DNA of 15,149 bases, from contig JAQUNU010000016.1 of NCBI GenBank assembly GCA_028717445.1, positions 1-15,149 of the forward strand, written 5' to 3'. Of this stretch, positions 1 through 7,150 are shown in pieces (position 1 is the first letter of the stretch; every line of letters begins with the position of its first letter). The notes under the pieces are model-generated. The model was not told where the DNA came from. It did not search any database and saw only the letters and a list, made by a program, of their open reading frames with translations. This stretch comes from Candidatus Portnoyibacteriota bacterium (GTDB lineage: Bacteria; Patescibacteriota; Minisyncoccia; Portnoybacterales; GWB1-42-6). A program made the translations under genes and the position numbers.

Positions 1-531
1 CTGAATTAAAGCGAATTCAAGCAATGCCAATTTGCCTTTCAAATAACCGAATCTCGCGCCACTTACTTTTCCGGCTCTCGGAATATCAATAATGTCCAAA
101 TCTTCTCCGATTTGCCAATGCTCCCTTGGTTCAAAATTGAATTCCTTCTTTTTGCCAACTTCTCGCAAAACAACATTTTCGCTTTCATCCTTGCCAATAG
201 GCACGTCTGATTGAAACATATTCGGCACCCGCCTTATTAGGCCGTCGAATTCTTCCTGGAAAGATTTCAGCTCCGGTTCGATTTTTGATATCTTTTCCTT
301 GACCATCCGCATTTCCTTTATTTTTTCTTCTTTCTTTTTTTCGTCTTTTTCTTTGGCGATTTCTTCGCTGACCCTGTTCTGCTCGGCTCGCAAATTTTCT
401 GTTTCCGCTATCAAAGCGCGACGTTTCCCATCAATTTCCAACAAACGATCAATATCGACCGCCATATTTCTGGCCGCGATATTTTTCTCGACTTTCTCTT
501 TATTTTCCCTGATAAATTTTATATCAAGCAT
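1..531 (-). CDS. serS: Seryl-tRNA synthetase, N-terminal part (cut by window edge)
   Basis: Class II aminoacyl-tRNA synthetase charging tRNA-Ser in the cytoplasm. Only the first 177 codons are present; the frame is still open at base 1. The start MLDIKFIREN is the typical SerRS opening, so the ATG at 531 is a confident start although no Shine-Dalgarno precedes it. Residues about 25-100 are a highly charged heptad-like helical stretch rich in E, K and R, matching the long coiled-coil arm that contacts the tRNA-Ser variable arm. RRVPN (100-104) and the following segment with HWQIGEDLDIID (138-149) mark entry into the catalytic core (SerRS typically has 'RIPN...P.G.DE' and 'P..HW.LGE..DIID'). 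Class II motifs 1-3 lie outside the window. It sits 31 bp downstream of lysS, so the two synthetase genes may be cotranscribed. Confidence 0.95.
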   Translation of the reverse strand, partial: MLDIKFIRENKEKVEKNIAARNMAVDIDRLLEIDGKRRALIAETENLRAEQNRVSEEIAKEKDEKKKEEKIKEMRMVKEKISKIEPELKSFQEEFDGLIRRVPNMFQSDVPIGKDESENVVLREVGKKKEFNFEPREHWQIGEDLDIIDIPRAGKVSGARFGYLKGKLALLEFALIQ

Positions 532-562
532 GCGCTTATAAACTTTAAAGCTTACGAATTTG

Positions 563-2008
563 TTAATTTCCCTTAGGTCTCATAATTGGAAACAAAATCA
601 CTTCACGTATGTTGGGCGCATCAGTCAAAAGTTGAACTAAACGATCGATCCCCATGCCCCAGCCGGCGGTCGGCGGCATGCCATATTCCAGTGCTTCGAT
701 GAAATCTTCGTCGAAACGGACTTCATCTTGGTGCAATTTTTCTTGTTCGCGCAGACGCATGGCTTGTTCTTGGGGATTATTCTGTTCGCTATAAGCATTG
801 ATCAATTCAATTCCACCGACGATAAATTGAAATCTTTCGGCATAGCGCCTTTGAGAATCTTCATTTTCTTTTTCTTTGGCCAAAGGAGACATTTCCATTG
901 GATGATCAAGAATGAAAGTTGGCTTAATTATGCTTGGCCTAACCAATTTAAAAAGCGCGTCAATTGACCGACATTCTTTATCATCTTCGGGCTTGACGCC
1001 TCTTTTTTTCAACTCGGCCATGATCTCTTTTTGACTCGCTTTATCCAGATCAATGCTAAATTCCTTTAAAATCAAGTCTCGCATCGTTATTCTTTCAAAA
1101 GGCGCCTTAAAGAAAATTTCTTCTCCTTGGAATTCTATTCTGCCTTGCGGCACCAAAGTTTCGAAAATCTTTTCGGTCAGATCCATCAGATCTTCGTAAG
1201 AGGCGTAGGCCCAATAAAATTCCATCATTGTAAAATCAGGATTATGCGTTTTATCCATTCCTTCGTTGCGGAAACATTTGCCGATTTCAAAAACTTTCTC
1301 AAATCCGCCCACGATCAATCGCTTTAAATAAAGCTCGGGAGCAATGCGTAAATAAAGATCCATATCCAGGGCGTTTAAATGGGTTTTAAAGGGTTTAGCC
1401 AGCGCCCCGCCCGGAAGAGCCTGCAGAATCGGGGTTTCCACCTCGATAAAATCTAAGCCGGTCATAAAATCTCTCAATTTTTTTATTATTTCGCTTCTTT
1501 TTTCAAATCGCCTAGCCACTTCTCTATTCATCAAAAGATCAAGATATCTTCTCCGGAAACGCTCCTCAACATCGGTCAGTCCATGCCATTTTTCCGGCAA
1601 TTGATTCAGTGATTTGGCCAGAATTTCAAAATCTTTAACCAGAAGAGTCAGTTCGCCTTTTTTAGTTTTAAAAGGCTCGCCGGAAACTCGAACGAAATCG
1701 CCAAGATCGAAATTCTCCACAAAAAAATCATACAAGCTTTCTTTCAGGCCGTCTTTTTTTAAAAAAATCTGAATTTTGCCGCTTGCGTCTTCGACGTCCG
1801 CGAAAGTCGAACCGCCATGAATCCGAATCGAACGAAGACGACCAGCCAAAGAAATATTCTCACTTCTTTCAACCAAGACATCAAAATTATCAAGAATATA
1901 ATCAATCTTTTGGCGCGGCCCTGTTTTGGCCGGATATGGAGTTATCCCGGTTTTTTTTATTCTTTCCAATTTATTCAACCGGTCTGATTTTATTTTTTCT
2001 AAAGACAT
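563..2008 (-). CDS. lysS: Lysyl-tRNA synthetase, class II
   Basis: Charges tRNA-Lys with lysine using ATP. The 481-residue product has normal bacterial LysRS length. Residues about 50-130 form the OB-fold anticodon-binding domain (ISLAGRLRSIRIHG, ADVEDASGKIQIF). Motif 1 lies near 186-207 (FIEVETPILQALPGGALAKP), motif 2 at 246-265 (FRNEGMDKTHNPDFTMMEFY) and motif 3 around 451-463 (GMGIDRLVQLLTD). HPMEMSPLAK (369-378) and ELINAYSE (401-408) are substrate-pocket segments typical of class II LysRS, so this is not the class I enzyme found in some archaea and spirochaetes. It follows greA after a 134-bp gap holding a GC-rich dyad element. It is one of the few genes here with a Shine-Dalgarno-like sequence. 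All catalytic motifs look intact. Confidence 0.97.
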   Translation of the reverse strand: MSLEKIKSDRLNKLERIKKTGITPYPAKTGPRQKIDYILDNFDVLVERSENISLAGRLRSIRIHGGSTFADVEDASGKIQIFLKKDGLKESLYDFFVENFDLGDFVRVSGEPFKTKKGELTLLVKDFEILAKSLNQLPEKWHGLTDVEERFRRRYLDLLMNREVARRFEKRSEIIKKLRDFMTGLDFIEVETPILQALPGGALAKPFKTHLNALDMDLYLRIAPELYLKRLIVGGFEKVFEIGKCFRNEGMDKTHNPDFTMMEFYWAYASYEDLMDLTEKIFETLVPQGRIEFQGEEIFFKAPFERITMRDLILKEFSIDLDKASQKEIMAELKKRGVKPEDDKECRSIDALFKLVRPSIIKPTFILDHPMEMSPLAKEKENEDSQRRYAERFQFIVGGIELINAYSEQNNPQEQAMRLREQEKLHQDEVRFDEDFIEALEYGMPPTAGWGMGIDRLVQLLTDAPNIREVILFPIMRPKGN

Positions 2009-2018
2009 AAAAATGAAA

Positions 2019-2025
2019 CTTCCTT
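2019..2025 (-). promoter_or_regulatory. Shine-Dalgarno-like site of lysS
   Basis: AAGGAAG on the minus strand lies 10 nt before the lysS ATG. It is the best purine-rich ribosome-binding match before any intact gene in the window and supports the chosen start. The spacing is slightly long. Most other starts here have only A/T-rich leaders. Confidence 0.55.
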
Positions 2026-2053
2026 AAAAATCGAAATTCTATTCTTTCTTTTA

Positions 2054-2130
2054 ATTCCGCCTGGGCGGCAGTCTTTTGGCTTCTTCTCTGTCCGTCCAGA
2101 CTGGTCCGACGAGACTGACCACCGAAAAAT
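2054..2130. repeat. GC-rich dyad element in the greA-lysS gap
   Basis: This stretch stands out by base composition from the AT-rich gaps around it. Its left end is a small perfect hairpin, CCGCC/GGCGG with a 2-nt loop, at 2057-2068. CAGTCT at 2069-2074 can pair with either of two direct copies of AGACTG, at 2098-2103 and 2112-2117; the longer direct repeats are AGACTGGTCC and AGACTGACCA. A second imperfect dyad is centred on CCAGACTGG (2096-2104). No U-tract follows on the minus strand, so it is not a standard intrinsic terminator. By greA's frame the region after the TAA stays open for 30 codons. Such internal symmetry suggests a dispersed repeat or structured mRNA element. Only one copy is visible here, so membership of a repeat family is inference. 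Confidence 0.5.
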
Positions 2131-2143
2131 CAGCAAGAGTTTT

Positions 2144-2593
2144 TTATTTGACGGATATTATTTTATAAGTATTCTTTCCCCTCGGGGTTTCAACAATGAT
2201 CGTCTCTCCTGCTTTTCTGCCCAAAAAAGACCTGCCCAAAGGCGATTCATTAGAAATCTTTCCCTCGGTAGGATTTGCTTCTTCCGAGCCGACAATCGTG
2301 AAAGATTGCTTACCTCCGTCTGAAGAAACTTCAACCGTCCCGCCGACCTGAACAATCGAGTTGCTACTGTTTTTATTGATAACCACCGCATTTTTTATTA
2401 ATTCCTCAACTTCCAAAATGCGGCCTTCGTTGAAAGCCTGGGCTTCTCGCGCCTGAAGATATTCCGTGTTTTCGGAAAGATCGCCTAAGGCCTTGGCTTC
2501 CTCCAGCCTTTTTGAAACCTCCTGTCTTTTCAATTTATATTCCTCCAGCTGCTTTTTTAATTGCTCCAATCCTTCTTTGCTAATATACTTCAT
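2144..2593 (-). CDS. greA: Transcription elongation factor GreA
   Basis: Rescues backtracked RNA polymerase by stimulating transcript cleavage through the secondary channel. The 149 residues are close to the usual GreA length (about 158). Residues 1-75 are the N-terminal antiparallel coiled coil. Its tip motif GDLSENTEY (37-45) carries the acidic residues D38 and E41, equivalent to the Mg-coordinating D41 and E44 of the E. coli factor. The C-terminal FKBP-like domain (about 80-149) contains SPLGRSFLGRKAGE, the typical GreA/GreB signature. The start is fixed by MKYISKEGLEQLKKQLEE, the standard GreA opening. It is preceded by a 123-bp gap with an AT-rich inverted repeat, separating it from mrdA, and is followed by lysS. 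greA and lysS are neighbours in a number of bacteria. Confidence 0.97.
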   Translation of the reverse strand: MKYISKEGLEQLKKQLEEYKLKRQEVSKRLEEAKALGDLSENTEYLQAREAQAFNEGRILEVEELIKNAVVINKNSSNSIVQVGGTVEVSSDGGKQSFTIVGSEEANPTEGKISNESPLGRSFLGRKAGETIIVETPRGKNTYKIISVK

Positions 2594-2609
2594 AAATAAT
2601 TCAAAATTT

Positions 2610-2703
2610 AAATATCAAAATGAAAAATGACAAATCAAAATGCAAAATACATTAAGGCATATTTTTAACATTTTATTCATTTTGCATTGTCATTTTGATA
2701 TTT
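2610..2703. repeat. AT-rich imperfect inverted repeat between mrdA and greA
   Basis: The outer arms AAATATCAAAATGA (2610-2623) and TCATTTTGATATTT (2690-2703) are perfect 14-bp reverse complements. The inner arms AATGCAAAAT (2639-2648) and ATTTTGCATT (2679-2688) add 10 bp. A 15-nt bulge on the left arm itself repeats AAAATGACA, which also matches TGTCATTTT on the right arm, so alternative pairings exist. The loop is about 30 nt and contains a single GC-rich word (AAGGC). The left arm is built from near-repeats of words like CAAAATG and AAAATGACA. It lies 3' of mrdA and 5' of greA in the sense of transcription. No typical terminator U-tract is distinguishable because the whole region is AT-rich. 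Confidence 0.6.
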
Positions 2704-2716
2704 TCTTTTTATATTT

Positions 2717-4654
2717 TTAATTTTTTGAAAAATACCAATTTAAAATATCTTTGGCTAGCGGCGCGGCGATAGCGGATCCCTCGCCGGCATTCTCAAAAAC
2801 AATTGATAAAACAATTTCGGGATTCTCATACGGCGCGAAGGCCACGAACCAGGCGTTTTCTCTTTTCTGCCCCGCTACCTGCGCGGTGCCAGTCTTCCCG
2901 GCTGCTTTCACCGGCAGATCGGCAAGCAGCCGACCGCTTCCCGAAACAACCGTTTCTCTCATTCCTTTTCTGACGGCTTCAAGATTTTTCGGACTGATGA
3001 AATCCCCCCTGATAAATTCAGGTTCAAACACTTTGATACTATTTTTGTCTGAATCAATGATTTTGTCAACAAGGTAGGGAACATAAAGATTGCCGCCGTT
3101 GGCAATAGCTGATATTGCCGAAGCAATCTGCAAGGGCGTTACCAAAAGATCCCCTTGACCGATCGAAAGATGATAGGTGTCGCCGATATACCAATCTTCA
3201 TTCTTTGTCTTTTGCTTCCATTCTTCGTCTGGGACCAGGCCTGGTTTCTCTCCAGGCAGATCAATCCCGGTATTTACGCCAAAACCGAACAGATTAAGAT
3301 ATTTTTTTATGCGTTCAACGCCGAGTCCTTCAATATTACCATAGCCTCCGCCAATAGTATAAAAGTAAACGTCACAGGATTGGGCGATAGCCGAATAGAG
3401 ATTCACCTTTCCGTGCGTTTTCCAATCCGGAAAAGTGTAAACAACATTCGAATTATAGGGATTAACGATGATGATGCTGCCGTCATCGTTGACAGAGGTA
3501 GTCGGCGTCACTAATTCTTCTTCCAAAGCGGCTGCGGCAATGACCGGCTTGATCACAGATCCTGAAGGATACTGACCACTGATCGCCCGGTTAAAAAGAG
3601 GCTGATCTTCATCCTCTAATATTTTTCCCAATTCTGCCGAATCGGAACTTTGTTCAAAAACATTACTATTAAATCCGGGAAAACTCAAAAGAGCCAGGAT
3701 TTTCCCATTTCTCGGATCCATGGCCACGATGGCCCCTTTCGGGGATGAAAGATTATCCGTTACTCTTTTTGAAAACTCAAATATTTTTTTTTGCAATGCC
3801 GAGTCAACGGTAGAAACGATATTCTGGCCCGACACCGCCTCTTTTGTTCCTAATTCTTTTATCTGCCTGCCTTTGCTGTCAACTTCAATTCTGTTTTCAC
3901 CAGGCTGTCCGCGCAGAATCTGCTCGTATTGAGCCTCGAGCCCTTCTTTGCCCGCGCGCTCCGAGGAAAAATAATTTTTAAAAACCTCTAACTCATCCTG
4001 ATTCAGCCTTCCGGTGTGTCCCAAAACATGACTAAAAATATCCGAATAAAGATAGTTGCGGGCAACTCCTTCTTCGATGGAAAACGCCGGGAAATCATCT
4101 TTTCTTGATTCAAGCTCTAAAATTTTTTCCGGCTCAAGGTCGCCAGCCAAAAGAATCCGCTGCTGACGGCGAAAATCCAATTGGTCAATGGCGACGCCGA
4201 CATCCTTGGGATTCAAATTCAGCAAAAGACTCACCTGTTCAATCATCATGTCCCGTTCGTTCTTTTTTTTAGGCAAATCTTGCGGGGAAACAAGAACATT
4301 GTAAACGGGCAAATTGCTGACCAGGGGTTTTAAATTCCGGTCGTAGATCAGCCCGCGGGGAGCCAAAATCGGATAAACTCTCAGGCTATTTCTAGCGGCC
4401 AATTCCTGATATTCGCTCTTTTTGAAAACCTGAAAATAACCAGTTTCAAAAACAAGCACCAGAAGGCCGGCTGAAATTACACCGAAAAAAAGCCGAAAAA
4501 CATTCCGTCGGATAGGCACCTCTATCTTTTGCTCCTTAAATTCAAGATGCTTGGCCGCGTCAACTAATACTTCCTCTGGCTCAATGTCTTCCTTGAAAGA
4601 TTTTCTAATCCTGAATCCTTTGAATTTTTTGTTAAATCCGGAAAGATAATCCAT
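2717..4654 (-). CDS. mrdA: Penicillin-binding protein 2 (elongasome transpeptidase)
   Basis: Class B PBP that cross-links peptidoglycan during lateral-wall synthesis together with MreBCD and a RodA-type polymerase. It has 645 residues (E. coli PBP2 has 633). About 50 cytoplasmic residues precede one membrane anchor (52-75). A PBP dimerisation/pedestal region follows (about 95-270; LAPRGLIYDRN at 98-108 is the family signature), then the transpeptidase domain (about 300-645). Catalytic motifs are intact: SVIK (S366-K369), SCD (S426-D428, the SxD variant typical of PBP2) and KTG (587-589). The acidic N-terminal tail with EPEEVLVDAA (26-35) is longer than in E. coli. Its start overlaps the end of mreD by 23 bp, implying tight coupling. 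No rodA gene lies nearby. Confidence 0.95.
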   Translation of the reverse strand: MDYLSGFNKKFKGFRIRKSFKEDIEPEEVLVDAAKHLEFKEQKIEVPIRRNVFRLFFGVISAGLLVLVFETGYFQVFKKSEYQELAARNSLRVYPILAPRGLIYDRNLKPLVSNLPVYNVLVSPQDLPKKKNERDMMIEQVSLLLNLNPKDVGVAIDQLDFRRQQRILLAGDLEPEKILELESRKDDFPAFSIEEGVARNYLYSDIFSHVLGHTGRLNQDELEVFKNYFSSERAGKEGLEAQYEQILRGQPGENRIEVDSKGRQIKELGTKEAVSGQNIVSTVDSALQKKIFEFSKRVTDNLSSPKGAIVAMDPRNGKILALLSFPGFNSNVFEQSSDSAELGKILEDEDQPLFNRAISGQYPSGSVIKPVIAAAALEEELVTPTTSVNDDGSIIIVNPYNSNVVYTFPDWKTHGKVNLYSAIAQSCDVYFYTIGGGYGNIEGLGVERIKKYLNLFGFGVNTGIDLPGEKPGLVPDEEWKQKTKNEDWYIGDTYHLSIGQGDLLVTPLQIASAISAIANGGNLYVPYLVDKIIDSDKNSIKVFEPEFIRGDFISPKNLEAVRKGMRETVVSGSGRLLADLPVKAAGKTGTAQVAGQKRENAWFVAFAPYENPEIVLSIVFENAGEGSAIAAPLAKDILNWYFSKN

Positions 4655-5165
4655 TTTTTATATTTCTTAATTCAGCTTTTTTTTCTCCAAAAAACATAAT
4701 AAAAAATAACAAAGAAAGAAGAAAATTCCAAGCAGCTTCAAGCAAACCGATCCAAAAAAAATCATGCCAGAAACCAATTTCAGGCATTTGGTTAAAATTT
4801 TGGAGCAAATCCGCCAATAAAATATAAAAAAGGGGGAAAGCCAGCGAAGAGGCCGCGAGAAGAAAGATCTTTCCGAATAATTCGCTGGTTTGAAAAATAT
4901 TCTTTCCAAAAAATTTAATCAGCCACACCAATAACGGCAAAAGAAAAGTAAAAATACCCATCGGCAAACTGGAAAAAAGATCCAGAATCAAACCAGCTAG
5001 AAAGGCTTCTAAAAGGATCGGGCCGTCGCTTTTTTTTACAGAAAAGACGACAACGAAGGCGTAAACAAAATTTGGAGCGACGCCTAGAATTTTAAAATGC
5101 GGCGACAACGCCGCTTGAAGAATGGCCAGAAACAGAATAAAAACAAAGGCCGGCAAATTTTTCAT
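4632..5165 (-). CDS. mreD: Rod-shape-determining protein MreD
   Basis: Integral membrane component of the elongasome that links MreC and the cytoplasmic MreB filaments to wall synthases. The 177 residues match the family size (about 160-180). About five hydrophobic segments are visible (roughly 3-20, 28-43, 50-88, 95-122, 138-160). The motif GLILDLFSSLPMGIFT (58-73) corresponds to the conserved G-x-x-x-D-x-x-S-x-x-P-x-G core of MreD, the main sequence evidence because the family is otherwise variable. Position between mreC (4-bp gap) and mrdA (23-bp overlap) supports the call strongly. There is no clear Shine-Dalgarno; translation is likely coupled to the end of mreC. Confidence 0.9.
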   Translation of the reverse strand: MKNLPAFVFILFLAILQAALSPHFKILGVAPNFVYAFVVVFSVKKSDGPILLEAFLAGLILDLFSSLPMGIFTFLLPLLVWLIKFFGKNIFQTSELFGKIFLLAASSLAFPLFYILLADLLQNFNQMPEIGFWHDFFWIGLLEAAWNFLLSLLFFIMFFGEKKAELRNIKNGLSFRI

Positions 5166-5169
5166 AGAT

Positions 5170-5979
5170 TTAATTATTTCCGATCACTACAAAAACTCTT
5201 TCCAGTTGCTTGCAGTTTAAAGCCGGCTTGACCTTAAATCGATGCAGCGCTTCGCTTTCTTGGGATATTTTCGATTCAATCCGACCGATAAGCAAGCCTC
5301 TCGGAAAATTGCCATCCAGACCCGAAGTTATTAAAAGCTCTCCTTCATTTATTCCTTCTTTGAGCGAGGCGACTTCAAAAATGAGGCCGGCGCTGTGATC
5401 GCCTTTAATGACTCCGCTTAAACGACTCTCCTGCGTGACAGCCAAAACAGAACTTTTTGAATCGGTTATGGCCAAAACCTGACTCGAGTTCTTATTGACC
5501 TTTATCAAACGACCCACCAAAAGACCGCCGGCAAAAATCGCCGCCTGATTTTCCGCCAGTCCTTCGTTGGCTCCCCTGTTTAGCATTAAAAGCTGCCCGA
5601 GATTATCCGAGTTAAATCCGACGATATCCGCCATAATAAGACGGGATTTTAAGGGCGGGAGCATTTGAAGCTGCTTAGACAAAAAATCGTTCTCATTTAA
5701 AACTTCCCTCAATTCGACGAATTTAAGAGTAAGTTGCCTATTTTCTTCTTTCAGCTGCTCGTTTTCATAAGCAAGATCCTTGAAATTGCCCACAAAATGG
5801 AAAATTCCGGAAATTTTCAAACCCAAAGAATAAAAAGGCCTGGAAACTGAAAAACAAATTCGGCAAACAAAATCTTTGGGCGCGCTAAACCAGCCGGAAA
5901 AATTAAAAAAAACCAGCAACGCGGTTGCTGCTACGATTCCTCCTAAAATATAAAATTTTCTGGAATTATTTTTAGCCAT
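5170..5979 (-). CDS. mreC: Rod-shape-determining protein MreC
   Basis: Bitopic membrane protein with an extracytoplasmic domain that organises PBP2 and the elongasome. It has 269 residues. A short charged N-terminus precedes one signal-anchor helix (about 9-27). An alpha-helical coiled coil follows at about 66-108 (YENEQLKEENRQLTLKFVEL), then the beta-rich MreC core (about 112-268). SGLDGNFPRGLLIGRI (219-234) is the conserved C-terminal signature of the family. The protein ends shortly after this domain, without the long disordered tails some MreC have. It is preceded by a 96-bp gap after mreB holding a GC-rich hairpin, and mreD begins only 4 bp after its stop. Confidence 0.95.
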   Translation of the reverse strand: MAKNNSRKFYILGGIVAATALLVFFNFSGWFSAPKDFVCRICFSVSRPFYSLGLKISGIFHFVGNFKDLAYENEQLKEENRQLTLKFVELREVLNENDFLSKQLQMLPPLKSRLIMADIVGFNSDNLGQLLMLNRGANEGLAENQAAIFAGGLLVGRLIKVNKNSSQVLAITDSKSSVLAVTQESRLSGVIKGDHSAGLIFEVASLKEGINEGELLITSGLDGNFPRGLLIGRIESKISQESEALHRFKVKPALNCKQLERVFVVIGNN

Positions 5980-6029
5980 AATACGCGTTCTTTTTAACTA
6001 AAACAAACCACAAATTCTAAATTCTGATT

Positions 6030-6050
6030 CTTTCCCGCCGCCGCGGAAGA
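6030..6050 (-). other. GC-rich hairpin downstream of mreB
   Basis: In the 96-bp mreB-mreC gap a stem CCGC/GCGG with a 4-nt loop (6035-6046) is flanked by partly complementary TTTC and AAGAAA runs, giving an imperfect longer stem about 26 nt after the mreB stop. No U-tract follows on the minus strand, so it is not a canonical terminator. It could act as a partial terminator or an mRNA 3'-end stabiliser that sets MreB above MreC/MreD levels. That role is inference. Confidence 0.35.
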
Positions 6051-6075
6051 AATTACGTAAAACATACAGGCCTAA

Positions 6076-7119
6076 TCAGATCTTAAATTGAGAAGTTGCC
6101 AAGACATTGCGCAAACCATCTAGATCTTCCAAGACAACGCCGCAGCCGCGGACCACCGCGGTCAAAGGGTCATCGGCAATTTTCACCGGCATCCGCGTCT
6201 CTTCGGCAACCAGCTTATCCAACCCCCGAATCAGACTGCCGCCTCCGGACAAGATAATTCCCCGCGTCATAATATCAGCCACCAACTCCGGCGGCGCTTC
6301 CTCGACTGTTGAGCGAATTGCGTTAACCAGGGTTTTAATCGAACGCCTCATCGCTTCGCGGATCTGATCGGAATTGACAATGACTTCTTTGGGCAAGCCA
6401 GTCAAAAGATCCCGGCCCCGCATCGTCGTTTCCATTTTATCCTCAAGCGGACAAACCGAACCGATGGCGATTTTAATATCTTCGGCGGTCTTTTCGCCTA
6501 AAAGAAGTTTAAATTCATCCCGCGCGTATTGAATAATGTCCTGATTCAGGTTATCACCAGCCAGACGCAAGCTTCGGCAGACGACAATTCCGCCAAGCGA
6601 GATTATAGCCACTTCGCTCGTGCCGCCGCCGATATCAACGATCATATTGCCGCATGCTTCCTGGACCGGCAAGCGCGCGCCGATCGCGGCGGCCATAGGT
6701 TCTTCAATCAAATAAACCTCTTTGGCTCCCGCGTTGCGCGTAGCATCTTCAACCGCCCGTTTTTCCACCTCGGTCACGCCTGAAGGAACTCCCACCACGA
6801 CCCTCGGCCGCGCCAAAAATTTGAAACTCTGCTGATAGATCTGGCTGATAAAATATCTCAACATCTGCTCTGCAATCTCAAAATCAGAAATCACCCCTTC
6901 AGTTAGCGGACGCGAAGCGATGATATGCCCCGGCGTGCGGCCGACCATTTTTTTAGCTTCGTTTCCAATAGCCAAAATCTGACCCGTTTTTTGATTCAAG
7001 GCCACGACAGAGGGCTGATTAATGACAATCCCCCTTCCCTTGATGTAAACCAGGGTATTGGCAGTTCCCAGGTCCACACCCAAATCCTTGGAAATTTTTC
7101 CGAAAAATTTTTCCAGCAT
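6076..7119 (-). CDS. mreB: Actin-like cell shape protein MreB (mreBCD cluster copy)
   Basis: Bacterial actin forming membrane-bound filaments that guide elongation-specific wall synthesis. The 347 residues are normal. Actin-fold motifs are intact: phosphate-1 GVDLGTANT (14-22), the catalytic Glu in EEPMAAAIG (139-147), phosphate-2 DIGGGTSE (162-169) and adenosine motif LSGGGSLIRGL (290-300). The N-terminal stretch MLEKFFGKIS could form a short amphipathic helix for membrane attachment, a known property of MreB. Placement directly before mreC, mreD and mrdA identifies it as the canonical MreB. It ends in TGA. A second, clearly distinct paralog is encoded at 13858-14865. No Shine-Dalgarno is visible; the 31-bp leader is A/T rich. 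Confidence 0.96.
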   Translation of the reverse strand: MLEKFFGKISKDLGVDLGTANTLVYIKGRGIVINQPSVVALNQKTGQILAIGNEAKKMVGRTPGHIIASRPLTEGVISDFEIAEQMLRYFISQIYQQSFKFLARPRVVVGVPSGVTEVEKRAVEDATRNAGAKEVYLIEEPMAAAIGARLPVQEACGNMIVDIGGGTSEVAIISLGGIVVCRSLRLAGDNLNQDIIQYARDEFKLLLGEKTAEDIKIAIGSVCPLEDKMETTMRGRDLLTGLPKEVIVNSDQIREAMRRSIKTLVNAIRSTVEEAPPELVADIMTRGIILSGGGSLIRGLDKLVAEETRMPVKIADDPLTAVVRGCGVVLEDLDGLRNVLATSQFKI

Positions 7120-7150
7120 AATATTTGATAAAATAAATGGCGGTCATTTT

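Noticed and set aside
2009..2143. Possible micro-protein of about 44 codons on the minus strand in the greA-lysS gap
   Set aside because: Two frames are open across the same GC-rich element, the start would be TTG, it runs into lysS, and no family is recognisable. Structure or repeat is a better explanation.
6000..6070. Short minus-strand frame of about 23 codons (MFYVISSAAAGK...) in the mreB-mreC gap
   Set aside because: No ribosome site, no similarity recognised, and it spans the GC-rich hairpin; length is compatible with chance.
6076..6078. Use of TGA as a sense codon (Gly code of Gracilibacteria/Absconditabacteria)
   Set aside because: Three genes end at TGA in positions that give normal family lengths, and no in-frame TGA is required inside any gene.
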